Shown here piece after piece: positions 28,775 to 38,377 of a DNA stretch of 64,000 nt. The notes beneath the pieces were generated by a model that did not search any database, was not told the DNA's origin, and saw only the letters and a program-made list of their open reading frames with translations. Positions within the stretch are counted from its first letter, which is position 1. Each line of letters starts with the position of its first letter. Source of the DNA: Xanthomonas theicola. GTDB lineage: Bacteria; Pseudomonadota; Gammaproteobacteria; Xanthomonadales; Xanthomonadaceae. The stretch is taken from contig NZ_CP049017.1 of the NCBI RefSeq assembly GCF_014236795.1, positions 784,001-848,000 of the forward strand, written 5' to 3'. The position numbers and the translations under genes were made by a program.

Positions 28775-31732
28775 TCAGAAACGCTGCTGGTACTTCATGT
28801 AGACGAAGCGGCCGATGTCGTAGCCGCCATAGTACGAGTAGCCGGAGCTCGGCTGCGAGTACGACGGAGCGGCGTAGTGCTCGAACACGTTGTTGGCGCC
28901 AACGGCGACAGTGGCATTCCACGGCGTGTTGTAGCTGACCTGGACGTCGTGGAAGGTGTTGGAGCCGATCTTGTTGACCGGGAAGGGCGCACCCAAGTAT
29001 TGCGGGGCGGTGAAGTTCGGCTCGCTGCAACGGTCGTCGAAGTAGCAACGCTCCTTGGCACCGGAGTAGTAGCGGGTGCTCCAGGTGACGGCCCAGTCGT
29101 TCATCTGCCAGGTCAGGCTCAGGTTCGAGCGCAGGCGGAAGTAGCTGCCGATGGCTTTCTGATAGCCGTTCTCCTGCTCGGCGGGGCTTGCCGTGTCGTC
29201 CTGCTTCAGTTCGTTCTTGACCACGTAGCTGCTCAGCCACGCCGCGGTGAAGTTGCCGTACGCGCTATCGATGCGGTAGGTCAGATCCAGGTCGTAGCCT
29301 TCCGTTTCCTGGTAGCCCGCATTGCGCAGACCGAACGCCAGCGTGGTGATGTTGCCGGCCGCGTTGCGGGTGAAGCCGGTGCAACGCGAGGCGATGCCGC
29401 GCAGGTAGCAGTCTTCCAGCAGGCTGGTCGGATCATCCGCCACAATGGTGTTTTCGATGCGGACATTCCACCAGTCCAGCGACGCGTTCAGTCCGCGCGC
29501 GAACTCCGGGCTCCATACCAGACCCAGGGTCTTGGAGGTGGAGGTTTCCGGGGTCAGGGTCGGGGTGGAACCGGAAGCGAACGGCACGTTGCTCTGCTCG
29601 CCCGGACCCGGCGCCGGCGCCGTACCCGAGGTGTTGAGCTGGCGGAAGCCCGCCGGCACGACTGCCGCGCAGCGTGCGTTGCCCGCCGCGGTGCCGAACG
29701 AGGTGTCGCAGGGGTCGGTGTAGTACTCGAAGCTCTGCGACAGACCGCCGTACAGGTCGGCGATGGTCGGCGCCCGGAAGCCTTCGGCCCAGGTGCCGCG
29801 GACCAGCAGCGAGTCGATCGGCTTCCACTTGAAGCCGAACTTGCTATTCACGGTATCGCCGAAGTTATCGTAGTCGGAGTAGCGGCTGGCCAGCGACAGG
29901 CTCAGTTCCTTGGCCAGCGGCAGGTCGGCCAGCAACGGGACCTGGAACTCGGCATAGACTTCGTCCAGGCTGTACTTGCCGCGGGTCGGACCGGCGGCCA
30001 GATCGGTGGAGATGCCGGCCTGTGCCATCGCATCAGGGGAGAAGTTGCCGCTTTCCTGACGGTGCTCAACGCCCACCGCCACGCCCAGATCGCCGGCCGG
30101 CAGGCTGACGATGGTGCCGGAGATGTTGGCGAAGAAGTTCTTGGTCTCGGTCTTCGAGACCGCCTGACCGTCCTGGTACAGGAACGCGCGCACATTCGGG
30201 TCGGTCAGACCGTTGGCGCCCTGGTAGCCTTCCGGCAGCAGCGGGTTCCACGGCGTACAGGTGCCCGCAGCACTGCCAAGTCCGATCGAGTTAGCGGCGG
30301 TTCCGCACTGGGCTACACCATTTGCATTGATGAAAGAGGGGCCGGTCGCTTGGCCGACTGCAAGGGTGTTCAAGTTGCCAGTGCTGATCTGCACGCCCTT
30401 GTTCTGATTGTAGAGATAGCCGGCGTCCCAATCCCAGAACTTGTTCTCGCCCAGCTCGAAGCTGCCGCTGAACACGCCGGTGAAACGATAGGTGGTGACG
30501 CTGTTACGCACTTCGCGCGGCACTTCCCAGCCGCGGCGCACGTACTGGACCGCCTGCGGCGCGACGCCCGCAGGCCGCGGGCCGGTGGCCTTGTTGCCCA
30601 ACGGGTTGAACACGCTGTCAATCGACAAGCCGTTGCGGGAAAGCGCGGTGCTGGTGCCACTTGCTTCAGAGTTGAACGGGTAGCCCCCGTTCTGCGAGAA
30701 CGAATCGCGGTCGGTGTACAGGACGCTGGTGTCGAAACGAACGTTGTCGGTGAAGTTGAAGGTGCCGTTCAAGAACGCCGACTTGCGCTCGATGCCGCTG
30801 TACACGGTGGAGGCGAGCGCCGGGTTGGACACGTCCGAACCGTTGAGTGCGCGGTAGCTGTTGAAGTTGGCCGGGTCCAGGCCAGGGATGTCGCGGCGCA
30901 GCGTGCGCGTGGCCATGATCGGCCTGCCCTGGGCGTCCCTGCGGCCGGTGTCATAGCTGAAACGGCCGTACTGGCTGGTGCCGGACAGGCCGCCCGGACG
31001 CGCAGCGGAATTCTCGCCGGTCGGGAAACGGTCGCGGCTGAACCAGCGGTCGCGCGCCCACACCGGATCTTCCTTGGTGTATTCGACGCCGGCGGTCAGC
31101 GAACCGCGGTCGCCGGCGGTGCCGAGGATGAAGTCGTAGACCTGGCGCTGGCCGTCGCCCTTGCCCCACTGGCCGATGTAGGCGTTGGCTTCGGCGCCTT
31201 CGAAATTCTTGCGGGTGATGATGTTGATCACGCCGGCGATGGCGTCGGAACCGTAGATGGTGGAGGCGCCGTCCTTCAGCACTTCGATGCGCTCGACCGC
31301 CACGGCCGGAATCGAGGAGACGTCCTGCAGGCCGCCGTTGGTGGTGCCCAGGCGCTTGCCGTCGACCAGCACCAGGGTGCGCGCGGGACCGAGATTGCGC
31401 AGGTCGATGTAGTAGCCGCCGACGTTCTCGCCAGACGACAGCGGCGCGGTGCGGCTGATGGTCGGAGAGCCGGCGGTAGGAATGTTCTGCAGGATGTCGG
31501 CCACCGACTTGAAGCCTTGCTTCTCGATCTGATCGCGGCTAATCAGCATGACCGGCTGAGCGGTCTCGGTGTCGACCTGGCGGATGCGCGAACCGGTGAC
31601 TACGATGCGGTCCAGGTTGGTGGCGCCCGCGCTTCCAGTGTCCTGCGCGAACGCCGCGGTCGCGGTGCCGCCAGCGCTCACGATCAGCGCGAGCACAACT
31701 GCATCACGCAGTTTGTTGGTCTTGCAATTCAT
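28775..31732 (-). CDS. TonB-dependent outer-membrane receptor
   Basis: 985 residues, the size of the large TonB receptors common in Xanthomonas. A signal peptide (ALIVSAGGTATAAFAQ) is followed by the TonB box region DRIVVTGSRI, a plug domain (ILQNIPTAGSPTI, GVINIITRKNFEG), and a long beta barrel ending in an aromatic residue (FVYMKYQQRF). Such receptors import siderophores, vitamins or carbohydrates; no ligand hint is present, and no FecR/FecI or ECF sigma gene is adjacent. GGAGAGAG lies 5-7 bases before the ATG. A barrel-like secreted protein is encoded upstream on the same strand, separated by 250 bases and a terminator. Confidence 0.93.
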   Translation of the reverse strand: MNCKTNKLRDAVVLALIVSAGGTATAAFAQDTGSAGATNLDRIVVTGSRIRQVDTETAQPVMLISRDQIEKQGFKSVADILQNIPTAGSPTISRTAPLSSGENVGGYYIDLRNLGPARTLVLVDGKRLGTTNGGLQDVSSIPAVAVERIEVLKDGASTIYGSDAIAGVINIITRKNFEGAEANAYIGQWGKGDGQRQVYDFILGTAGDRGSLTAGVEYTKEDPVWARDRWFSRDRFPTGENSAARPGGLSGTSQYGRFSYDTGRRDAQGRPIMATRTLRRDIPGLDPANFNSYRALNGSDVSNPALASTVYSGIERKSAFLNGTFNFTDNVRFDTSVLYTDRDSFSQNGGYPFNSEASGTSTALSRNGLSIDSVFNPLGNKATGPRPAGVAPQAVQYVRRGWEVPREVRNSVTTYRFTGVFSGSFELGENKFWDWDAGYLYNQNKGVQISTGNLNTLAVGQATGPSFINANGVAQCGTAANSIGLGSAAGTCTPWNPLLPEGYQGANGLTDPNVRAFLYQDGQAVSKTETKNFFANISGTIVSLPAGDLGVAVGVEHRQESGNFSPDAMAQAGISTDLAAGPTRGKYSLDEVYAEFQVPLLADLPLAKELSLSLASRYSDYDNFGDTVNSKFGFKWKPIDSLLVRGTWAEGFRAPTIADLYGGLSQSFEYYTDPCDTSFGTAAGNARCAAVVPAGFRQLNTSGTAPAPGPGEQSNVPFASGSTPTLTPETSTSKTLGLVWSPEFARGLNASLDWWNVRIENTIVADDPTSLLEDCYLRGIASRCTGFTRNAAGNITTLAFGLRNAGYQETEGYDLDLTYRIDSAYGNFTAAWLSSYVVKNELKQDDTASPAEQENGYQKAIGSYFRLRSNLSLTWQMNDWAVTWSTRYYSGAKERCYFDDRCSEPNFTAPQYLGAPFPVNKIGSNTFHDVQVSYNTPWNATVAVGANNVFEHYAAPSYSQPSSGYSYYGGYDIGRFVYMKYQQRF

Positions 31733-31914
31733 TAGCTCTCTCTCCGAATGAGATCTGGGTAAAGCCCAAGGTTTGCCTGAAGGTGAAGTCGAAAGTGCGA
31801 CATCAAGTCCCTCAGGGTGGTTCGATGGTATCCCGGCTGGAGAAAGAATTAAAGTCCCGTTAATGCAAGGGCGGGATAGAGTGAATTCCTGCAGTTGAAT
31901 GTAAATTCGGTCGC

Positions 31915-31940
31915 AAAAAACGCCCTGAACGGGCGTTTTT
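31915..31940 (-). terminator. Bidirectional-looking intrinsic terminator
   Basis: AAAAAACGCCC, a five-base loop, then GGGCGTTTTTT. It lies about 45 bases after the stop of the gene at 31982-32845 (minus strand) and has U tracts in both directions. Confidence 0.9.
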
Positions 31941-31981
31941 TGTCTCTGTAATCACCTTTTTGCTGTGTTGCGAGCCGCACC

Positions 31982-32845
31982 TCACAAGTCCTGTTCGTAA
32001 CGCACGTAGGGAATGGTGCCTTCCTCGGTGCTGATGTTGTTCGGGGCGAACGGGTTCTTGCCACGGGTGGTCACGTTCTCGGCGCCGACGGTCAGTTGTC
32101 CGCTCCACGGGGTACGCCAGGTCAGGCCCACGCCGAGGCCCGACCACTTGCCGGGCTGTCCAGGCGCGTCCACGACGCGGCCGATGACGTTGGCGCTGAA
32201 GGCGCCATAGCCGCCGCCGATGCTCAGGCTCTTGCTGTCCCACTGGTCGACCAGCGCCTGCGAGGCGTCGGCGATCGGCACCAGGCGGGCCCGCGCGTAG
32301 GTGCCGCCGATCGACACGAAACCCTCGCGGCCGATGTTCTGTTGCGCGAACACAGTCAGATCGTTCTGCTCCATGCGCAGCGCCGGTGTCTTGTTCGCCC
32401 CCGCCAGCCACGCCGGCATGTTCTCGCGGCCGGTGCCGGCCGACAGCGACAGGCGCCCGCCGGGACGGTTGAAGGTGGTGGTGGCGGCGACGTGATGGCC
32501 GACATCGCCATCGTCGCCGCCCAGGCTGGCGAGCATGCAATGGCTGGCCAGCCCGCTCATGCTGCTGCCGCTCGCGTTGTTGCACAGCAGGCCGAGCGAG
32601 TCGCCGGAAGACAGGCCGAACGCGGCGTCGAGCGAATTGCGGCCGAAGTGCCAGCGCGCGCCGGCCGCTTGTTCACCGGTCGGCTCCAGGTACAGCAGCG
32701 CCTCGACCTTGCCGCTGCCCTTGTTCCAGATCGGCAGCACGGTCCGGTCGCGGTCGGCGGTGGGCTTGGCCTGCTGCGCATGCGCGCCCGTGGCCGCCGC
32801 AAGGGCGATCAGCAGGGCAAGCGACAGGCGCAGCGGCGAATGCAT
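31982..32845 (-). CDS. Secreted or outer-membrane protein of unknown function
   Basis: 287 residues with a clear signal peptide (LALLIALAAATGAHAQ). The mature chain is rich in Gly, Ser, Asn and aromatic residues in alternating patterns, like a small beta barrel. The C-terminal segment WRTPWSGQLTVGAENVTTRGKNPF resembles the last strands of TonB receptors. Three mature cysteines are present. It lies upstream of the TonB receptor on the same strand but has its own terminator, so it is probably a separate unit. I do not recognise the family; it may be a surface partner of the receptor. Confidence 0.7.
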   Translation of the reverse strand: MHSPLRLSLALLIALAAATGAHAQQAKPTADRDRTVLPIWNKGSGKVEALLYLEPTGEQAAGARWHFGRNSLDAAFGLSSGDSLGLLCNNASGSSMSGLASHCMLASLGGDDGDVGHHVAATTTFNRPGGRLSLSAGTGRENMPAWLAGANKTPALRMEQNDLTVFAQQNIGREGFVSIGGTYARARLVPIADASQALVDQWDSKSLSIGGGYGAFSANVIGRVVDAPGQPGKWSGLGVGLTWRTPWSGQLTVGAENVTTRGKNPFAPNNISTEEGTIPYVRYEQDL

Positions 32846-32961
32846 CAGCGGTCTAGGACTCTCGGGCAGGAACTAAAGTTCCCGCCAGGCGGTTGGAACG
32901 ATGCTAGTGGATTTATGTTTCTTTAACAAGCCGGGCCCCTTGTCCCACTACTCGTTATTGG

Positions 32962-33858
32962 CTACTGCAAGCGCTCCGGAGGCGGAGGTTCAGTATTCGT
33001 TAATGAGAACAATACGCCGAATTCCGTCAAGGGGAAGTCGTAGTGGCGGCCGCAGAACTCGCAGCGGATCTCGACTTGGCCGGTCGCCTCGGCGGCGGCG
33101 CGCGCTTCCTCCTCGCCCAGCGAGCGCAGCATGGCCGCCACCCGCTCGCGCGAGCACGAGCAACCGAAGCGCAATGGCCGGGTTCCCAGCAGCTCCGGCG
33201 CTTCCTCGTGGAACAGCCGGTGCAGCAGGGTTGCGGCCGGCGACGCCAGCAGTTCGGCCTCGCCCAGGGTCTCGAACAGGGCGCCGGCACGGTTCCAGCC
33301 ATCTTCGTCGCCGGCGTCGCCGGGCAGCTTCTGCAGCAGCAGGCCGGCCGCCCGGTGGCCGTCGGCGGCCAGGATCAGGCGGGTCGGCAGTTGCTCGGAC
33401 TGGCGGAAGTAGTCCTCGAAGGCCTCGCCCAGCTCGGCCGCCGTCAGCGCCACCAGGCTCTGGTAGCGCTGCGGTTCGCGCGGATCCAGGCCGGGATTCT
33501 CGATGGTGATGGCCAGCAGCGCGCCGGCGCCGAGCGCGCGCAGGTCGCGCGGCGCGTCGCCGCCCTCGCCCAGTTGGACGATGCCGCGCAAGGTGCCGGC
33601 CGCGGTGCATTCGGCGAACAGGGTGCGCAGCGCGCCCTGGCTGCGCAACTGCACCGACAGTCGGCCCGCGACCTTGGTGTGGCCGGTGAACAGCGCCGCC
33701 GCCACGCACGCCTGGCCCAGCAGTTCGGTCGCCGTGGCCGGATAGCTGGCGGGTGCCAGGATCTCGTGCCAGGCGGCCTCCAGACGCACGTGGACGCCGC
33801 GCACGCCGGCGCTGGGCAGCAGCAGGCGGGTCAGGTGATCGGATTCGGAAGAAGGCAT
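32962..33858 (-). CDS. hslO: Redox-regulated chaperone Hsp33
   Basis: 298 residues from the start used, normal for Hsp33 (about 290). This cytoplasmic holdase is activated by oxidation. The N-terminal domain (HLTRLLLPSAGVRGVHVRLEAAW) and the C-terminal zinc switch are both visible: CSCSRERV followed by CEFCGRHY gives the four cysteines of the CxC...CxxC site. The ATG at 33858 is preferred for length; another at 33876 would add six residues, and neither has a clear ribosome site. It is divergent from mtgA, and the 81-base space holds both promoters. Confidence 0.95.
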   Translation of the reverse strand: MPSSESDHLTRLLLPSAGVRGVHVRLEAAWHEILAPASYPATATELLGQACVAAALFTGHTKVAGRLSVQLRSQGALRTLFAECTAAGTLRGIVQLGEGGDAPRDLRALGAGALLAITIENPGLDPREPQRYQSLVALTAAELGEAFEDYFRQSEQLPTRLILAADGHRAAGLLLQKLPGDAGDEDGWNRAGALFETLGEAELLASPAATLLHRLFHEEAPELLGTRPLRFGCSCSRERVAAMLRSLGEEEARAAAEATGQVEIRCEFCGRHYDFPLTEFGVLFSLTNTEPPPPERLQ

Positions 33859-33939
33859 CGCGGACTCGCTGCGCATGGGAAGATGGCGACCGCAGGATAG
33901 TGGGTCATCACGGTGGACGAAGTCGAAGAAGGCACAGCA

Positions 33940-34680
33940 ATGGGGGCGGTGCGGGGCGTTGCAAGTGGCGCGGCCGTGCCGCGGCGGCGGCCGCGCTGGC
34001 GGCGCTGGCTGCTGGCGGCGCCGCTGCTGTTCGTGTTGGTGAGCGTGTCGCAGGTGATCGCGCTGCGCTTCGTCGACCCGCCGTTCTCGGCGATGATGCT
34101 CGAACGCCAGCTTGGCGCCTGGGGCGAGGGCGACTGGTCGTTCCGCGTCGCCTACGACTGGCGCGACACCGCGCAGATCGCCTCCAGCCTGCAGATTTCG
34201 CTGGTGGCCGCCGAGGACCAGCGGTTTCCCAGCCACCATGGCTTCGACCTGGATGCGATCGAGAAGGCGCGCGACCACAATGCGCGCGGCGGCCGCCTGC
34301 GCGGCGCCAGCACGATCAGCCAGCAGGTCGCCAAGAATCTGTTCCTGTGGCAGGGCCGCAGTTGGCTGCGCAAGGGGCTGGAGGTCTGGTACACGGTGCT
34401 GGTCGAGGCGTTGTGGCCGAAGCGGCGGATTCTGGAGGTCTATGCCAACGTCGCCGAGTTCGGCGACGGGGTCTACGGCGCGCAAGCGGCGGCACGCCGT
34501 TTCTGGGGCAAGGACGCGGCGCAGCTCAGTCCCGGGCAGAGCGCGTTGCTGGCGGCGGTGCTGCCGGCGCCGCAACGCTACGACGCCGCGCGCCCGGGTT
34601 CTTATGTGCAGCGCCGCGCCAGTTGGATCCAGCGGCAGACGCGGCAGTTGGGTGGACCGGCCTACCTGCAGGCGCCGTAA
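33940..34680 (+). CDS. mtgA: Monofunctional biosynthetic peptidoglycan transglycosylase
   Basis: 246 residues. GT51 family: polymerises lipid II into glycan strands without a transpeptidase domain. A basic N-terminus and one membrane segment ([19 protein letters not shown]) anchor it to the inner membrane. GT51 motifs are [14 protein letters not shown] (with the catalytic Glu) and [14 protein letters not shown], then [17 protein letters not shown]. The ATG at 33940 has GAAGG 7 bases upstream; a GTG at 33913 would add nine residues that are poor in conservation. Confidence 0.95.
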   Translation: MGAVRGVASGAAVPRRRPRWRRWLLAAPLLFVLVSVSQVIALRFVDPPFSAMMLERQLGAWGEGDWSFRVAYDWRDTAQIASSLQISLVAAEDQRFPSHHGFDLDAIEKARDHNARGGRLRGASTISQQVAKNLFLWQGRSWLRKGLEVWYTVLVEALWPKRRILEVYANVAEFGDGVYGAQAAARRFWGKDAAQLSPGQSALLAAVLPAPQRYDAARPGSYVQRRASWIQRQTRQLGGPAYLQAP

Positions 34681-34875
34681 GGCTTCCGCCATCCCGGGCG
34701 CACGCGTCGGCAGCCAACAGGCGGTTGCTGCGGGCGCGATCGCCGGGCGCGGCCCAGCGCCCTGCGCTCGCGCTGGCCTGCGCCGTACCAGGCAGGGAGG
34801 GCGCCCCTGCCCGGCATGGACGCAGAGGCGGGGCGGACGCTGGTGAACGCGCAGGCCGGTCCGTACCATCGGCAC

Positions 34876-35898
34876 ATGGAACCCGAGCGCCTGACCGTCG
34901 TCGTCACCGCCTTCAACGAGGCGCAGACCCTGCCGCTGCTGCATCCGCGCATCCTCGCCGCGCTCGATGGCCTGGACGGCCTGGAGGGGCGGGTGCTGTA
35001 CGTGGACGACGGCAGCCGCGACGCGACCTGGGAGGCGATCCTGGCGCTGGCCGCGGCCGATCCGCGGGTCGGGGCGCTGCGCCTGTCGCGCAATTTCGGC
35101 AAGGAGCTGGCGTTGACCGCGGGCCTGGATTTCGTCGAGCACGGCGCGGCGATGCTGCTGGATGCCGACGGGCAGGATCCGCCGGAGCTGATCGCGCAGT
35201 TCGTCGCGCACTGGTGCGCCGGCTACGACGACGTCTACGGAACCCGCATCGCGCGCGACGGCGAGAGCTGGCTCAAGCGCGGCACCGCGTCGCTGTTCTA
35301 CCGGGTGATCGGACGCCTGTCGAAGACCCCGATTCCGGCCGATACCGGCGATTTCCGCCTGTTGTCGCCGCGTGCGCTGGCGGCGCTGGCGCAGCTGCGC
35401 GAGCGCCACCGGTTCATGAAGGGGCTGTTCGGCTGGATCGGCTTCCGCCAGTTGGCGTTGCCGTACCGGCGCGCGCCGCGCCTGGCCGGGCGCAGCAAGT
35501 TCGGCCTGTGGCGTCTGTGGAACTTCGCGCTGGAAGGCATCACCGGCTTTTCCACCGCGCCGCTGCGGGTGGCGACCTATCTGGGCCTGGCGACCGCGGC
35601 AGGCGCGTTCCTGTTCGGGATCTGGATCGTGATCAAGGCGTTGCTGTGGGGCGACCCGGTCGCCGGCTGGCCGACGATGATGGCGGTGATCCTGTTCCTG
35701 GGCGGTGCGCAGCTGATCGCGCTGGGCCTGATCGGCGAGTACCTGGGCCGCCTGTACGAGGAATCCAAGCAGCGGCCGCTGTATTTGGTCGACACCTGGC
35801 GCGCGCCGGCCGCAGGAGTATCCTCGGCGGTGCGATCCAGCGAACCGGGAGGCAGCGATGCGTACGGTGCGACAGTTGTTGGGCGACAAGGGCGGTGA
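34876..35898 (+). CDS. Family 2 glycosyltransferase, polyprenyl-phosphate type (GtrB/ArnC-like)
   Basis: 340 residues. GT2 motifs: VVVTAFNEAQTL, VDDGSRD, and the metal-binding DADGQDPPEL with FRLLSPRA nearby. Two C-terminal membrane segments (TYLGLATAAGAFLFGIWIVI and MAVILFLGGAQLIALGLIG) are typical of enzymes that load a sugar onto undecaprenyl phosphate at the cytoplasmic face. The sugar and acceptor glycan are unknown. The ATG at 34876 aligns with the conserved start; an earlier in-frame ATG at 34816 would add 20 residues without support. Its 3' end overlaps the CBS gene by 41 bases. Confidence 0.88.
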   Translation: MEPERLTVVVTAFNEAQTLPLLHPRILAALDGLDGLEGRVLYVDDGSRDATWEAILALAAADPRVGALRLSRNFGKELALTAGLDFVEHGAAMLLDADGQDPPELIAQFVAHWCAGYDDVYGTRIARDGESWLKRGTASLFYRVIGRLSKTPIPADTGDFRLLSPRALAALAQLRERHRFMKGLFGWIGFRQLALPYRRAPRLAGRSKFGLWRLWNFALEGITGFSTAPLRVATYLGLATAAGAFLFGIWIVIKALLWGDPVAGWPTMMAVILFLGGAQLIALGLIGEYLGRLYEESKQRPLYLVDTWRAPAAGVSSAVRSSEPGGSDAYGATVVGRQGR

Positions 35899-36286
35899 GA
35901 TCCACGCGGTGCCGCCGGATGCGGCGGTGGTCGATGCGCTGCGGCTGATGGCCGACAAGGGCATCGGCGCGGTCCTGGTGATGCAGGACCGGCGCCTGGT
36001 GGGAATCCTCTCCGAGCGCGACTACGCGCGCAAGGTGGTGCTGCAGGACCGATCTTCGGCGACCACGCCGGTACGCGACATCATGAGCGCGAAGGTGCAC
36101 ACGGTGGACCCGGCGCAGAGCGTGCAGCAGTGCATGGCGCTGATGACCGGCCAGCGCATCCGCCACTTGCCGGTGGTGCAGGCCGGCGCGGTGGTTGGGG
36201 TCATCTCGATCGGCGATCTGGTCAAGGCGGTGATCGAGGAGCAGCAGCAGGAACTCGAGCAGTTGCAGCGCTATATCACTAGCTGA
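35858..36286 (+). CDS. CBS-domain pair protein
   Basis: 142 residues with two tandem CBS domains (about 8-60 and 73-125), each ending in the GVISIGDLV or GILSERDYAR turn. Such pairs bind adenosine nucleotides and regulate other proteins; partners are unknown. The ATG at 35858 lies inside the glycosyltransferase gene, 41 bases before its stop, with GGAGG about 8 bases upstream. The C-terminal Gln/Glu helix may oligomerise. It faces the AsmA gene across a small inverted repeat. Confidence 0.9.
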   Translation: MRTVRQLLGDKGGEIHAVPPDAAVVDALRLMADKGIGAVLVMQDRRLVGILSERDYARKVVLQDRSSATTPVRDIMSAKVHTVDPAQSVQQCMALMTGQRIRHLPVVQAGAVVGVISIGDLVKAVIEEQQQELEQLQRYITS

Positions 36287-36295
36287 CGGGACCAC

Positions 36296-36360
36296 GGACT
36301 CGGGACTCGGAAAAGCAAGAGCGGTGCATGTGCTTTTGACGTTCCGGGTCCCGAGTCCCG
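36296..36360. repeat. Paired GGGACTC / GAGTCCC copies between convergent genes
   Basis: A short direct copy (GGACTCGGGACTCGG, 36296-36310) and an inverted copy (36344-36360) frame an inner AAAAGCA/TGCTTTT inverted repeat (36311-36317 with 36330-36336). CGGGACTCGG and CCGAGTCCCG are a perfect 10-bp inverted repeat. The folded RNA would make a good terminator in both directions, serving the CBS and AsmA genes. Confidence 0.85.
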
Positions 36361-36361
36361 C

Positions 36362-38335
36362 TCACTTCGCGTAGTGGCCGCCGCAGTCGCTGTCCTTGCC
36401 GGGGCCGGTTTCGAACGTCGCCAGCAACGCGGCCGGCGGCGCGATGCTGGCCAGCGCCACCGCGATCGCCCCGCGCATGCCCAGCGCCTTGAGGTCGGGA
36501 CGGAACGTCGGCGCCTTGAAACTGCCGCCGATGCGCAGCGGCGAGCGCAGCGACAGGATGCTGCGGTCCTTCGGGCGCGGCTTCAGCAGCAGGTCCAGTT
36601 TCTCTTCGCCCAGGTCGATGTTGCCGCTGCCGACGATCAGGGTGTCGGTGGTGTCGAAGGCCAGTGCGCGCGAATCCATCACCCCGCGCTCGACCTCGAA
36701 ATCGCCGAACGCGCAGCGCACCGGGATCTCGCGGTCCTTGGTCACCAGGTATTTCAGCGATTCGGCGATGTCCAGCCCGGCAAGCTCCATGATGAGGTTG
36801 CTGATGCGGCCCTTGCCCATGCCGATGGCGACGTTTCCGTCGGCGCTGCCGAGCATCTGCGCGATGGAGTTGCCGGCGCCGGCGAGCGCGATCTCGCCGC
36901 CGATCGCGCCGGAGGCTTCCTTGGCCAGTTGCGCGTCCGGGAACAGCTTGCCCAGTTGCATGCCGCGCACCGAGATCTGCGCGCGGGTGGCGATGGTCGG
37001 GGTGCGCGCGTCCATGCGGATGTCCGAGCGGATGTTGCCGCCGGCCACGCCGAAGTCGAGCGGCTGCAGCAGCAGCACGCCGTCGTTGAGCTTCAGGTGC
37101 GCGTCCATGTCGTCCAGCGGCAGTTTCTGCGCGTTGATCCGCTGCGCCTTCCAGCGCACGTCGGCGTCCATCGCGCGCAGCTTGCCGAGGTTGTACGGCG
37201 AGGACGGCAGCACCTTGGCGTCGGCGGCGAGCCTGGCCGCCTGCGCCTTCTGCGCGGCGTTGGCGGTTTCGCCGGGGCCGGTGCGCGGCGGCGCGCCGAC
37301 GAAGCCGGCTAGGTCGTCGAAGTCCAGGCGCCGCGAGCGCAGGTCGGCGCGCAGGAACGGACGCTGCCCGGCGGTGTCGATCTGCACGCTGCCGGCCAGG
37401 TCGCTGTCGCCGGCGCGGCCGCTGAAGTCCTCGTAGCGCCAGATTTCGCCGTTGCGCTTGAGCCGTCCGTCCAACTGGTAGGGCGGGGTGGACGGGATGG
37501 CGATGCCCAGCAGCGGATACAGGTGCGCCATGTCCGCGCCGGCCAGGCTCAGCTGCAGGTCGAACACGCGCAGTTGGAAGGGGTTGGTCAGGGTGCCGCG
37601 CATATGCGCGCGCGTGTTGCCGGCGCTGCCGCGCAGGTCGATCTTGAACGGATGGTCGCTCTCGCTCAGTTCCAGCGGCGAGGCGGTGCTGCCCTTGAGC
37701 GTGAACGGGTTGCCGTGCCAGCGGCCGGCGCCGGCCACCGCGATCGGCGGCGCCGCATCGGTGCGGCTGCGCTGCGAGGTCAGGCTGTCGACGCCGACGT
37801 CGATGTCGGTACGTGCCGGCATGTCCTGGAACTTGAGCCGACCCTGTTGCACCAGCAGGCGGCTCAGCACCGGCGGCGTGCCGCTGTCGCTGCTGCCGAA
37901 GACCCAGTTGCCCGGCTTGCCGTCCGGCCCGGTTTCCAGCAGTAGGTTCGGCTGGGTCAGACGAATCTCGGGGATGCGGACCTTGCCGCGCAGCAGCGGC
38001 CAGAACGCCAAGTCGATCTCGGCGCGTTGCGCGCTAGCCATCTGCGGCTGCTTGGACCAGTCCGCATTGGCGAAGCGCAGCCGGTCGCCGCGGAGGGTGG
38101 TGACGCCGCCCAGGCGCACGTCCAGATCGCCGTCGATATGGAACGCGCGGCCGGTCTTGGCCTGCACCGCGCGCTCCACCGGCGCCTTGAACCAGTTCCA
38201 GTCGAATATCAGGATGACGATCAACAACAGCAGGATCAGCGCGCCGATGACGAATGGCCAGCGTCGCAGATGGCCGTCGGGACGGCGCCAGGGCCACGAA
38301 CGGCGGCGGGTTCCGGGAGTAGGGTCGTCATCCAT
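36362..38335 (-). CDS. AsmA-family inner-membrane protein
   Basis: 657 residues. An Arg-rich start, one membrane segment (FVIGALILLLLIVILIF, about residues 29-45), then a long periplasmic beta-rich chain. The AsmA start pattern is seen in GRAFHIDGDLDVRLGG, and the C-terminal AsmA_2 domain in NLIMELAGLDIAESLKYLV...IPVRCAFGDFEVERGVMDSRALAFDT. AsmA-like proteins (relatives of TamB and YhdP) form lipid-transfer bridges between the membranes. It is read toward the CBS gene with the repeat hairpin between. The 42-base gap upstream from the hemolysin-III gene allows cotranscription. Confidence 0.88.
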   Translation of the reverse strand: MDDDPTPGTRRRSWPWRRPDGHLRRWPFVIGALILLLLIVILIFDWNWFKAPVERAVQAKTGRAFHIDGDLDVRLGGVTTLRGDRLRFANADWSKQPQMASAQRAEIDLAFWPLLRGKVRIPEIRLTQPNLLLETGPDGKPGNWVFGSSDSGTPPVLSRLLVQQGRLKFQDMPARTDIDVGVDSLTSQRSRTDAAPPIAVAGAGRWHGNPFTLKGSTASPLELSESDHPFKIDLRGSAGNTRAHMRGTLTNPFQLRVFDLQLSLAGADMAHLYPLLGIAIPSTPPYQLDGRLKRNGEIWRYEDFSGRAGDSDLAGSVQIDTAGQRPFLRADLRSRRLDFDDLAGFVGAPPRTGPGETANAAQKAQAARLAADAKVLPSSPYNLGKLRAMDADVRWKAQRINAQKLPLDDMDAHLKLNDGVLLLQPLDFGVAGGNIRSDIRMDARTPTIATRAQISVRGMQLGKLFPDAQLAKEASGAIGGEIALAGAGNSIAQMLGSADGNVAIGMGKGRISNLIMELAGLDIAESLKYLVTKDREIPVRCAFGDFEVERGVMDSRALAFDTTDTLIVGSGNIDLGEEKLDLLLKPRPKDRSILSLRSPLRIGGSFKAPTFRPDLKALGMRGAIAVALASIAPPAALLATFETGPGKDSDCGGHYAK

Positions 38336-38377
38336 GCCGGCATACTAGGCGGCATGCGTGCACGGGGTGCGAAAGCG

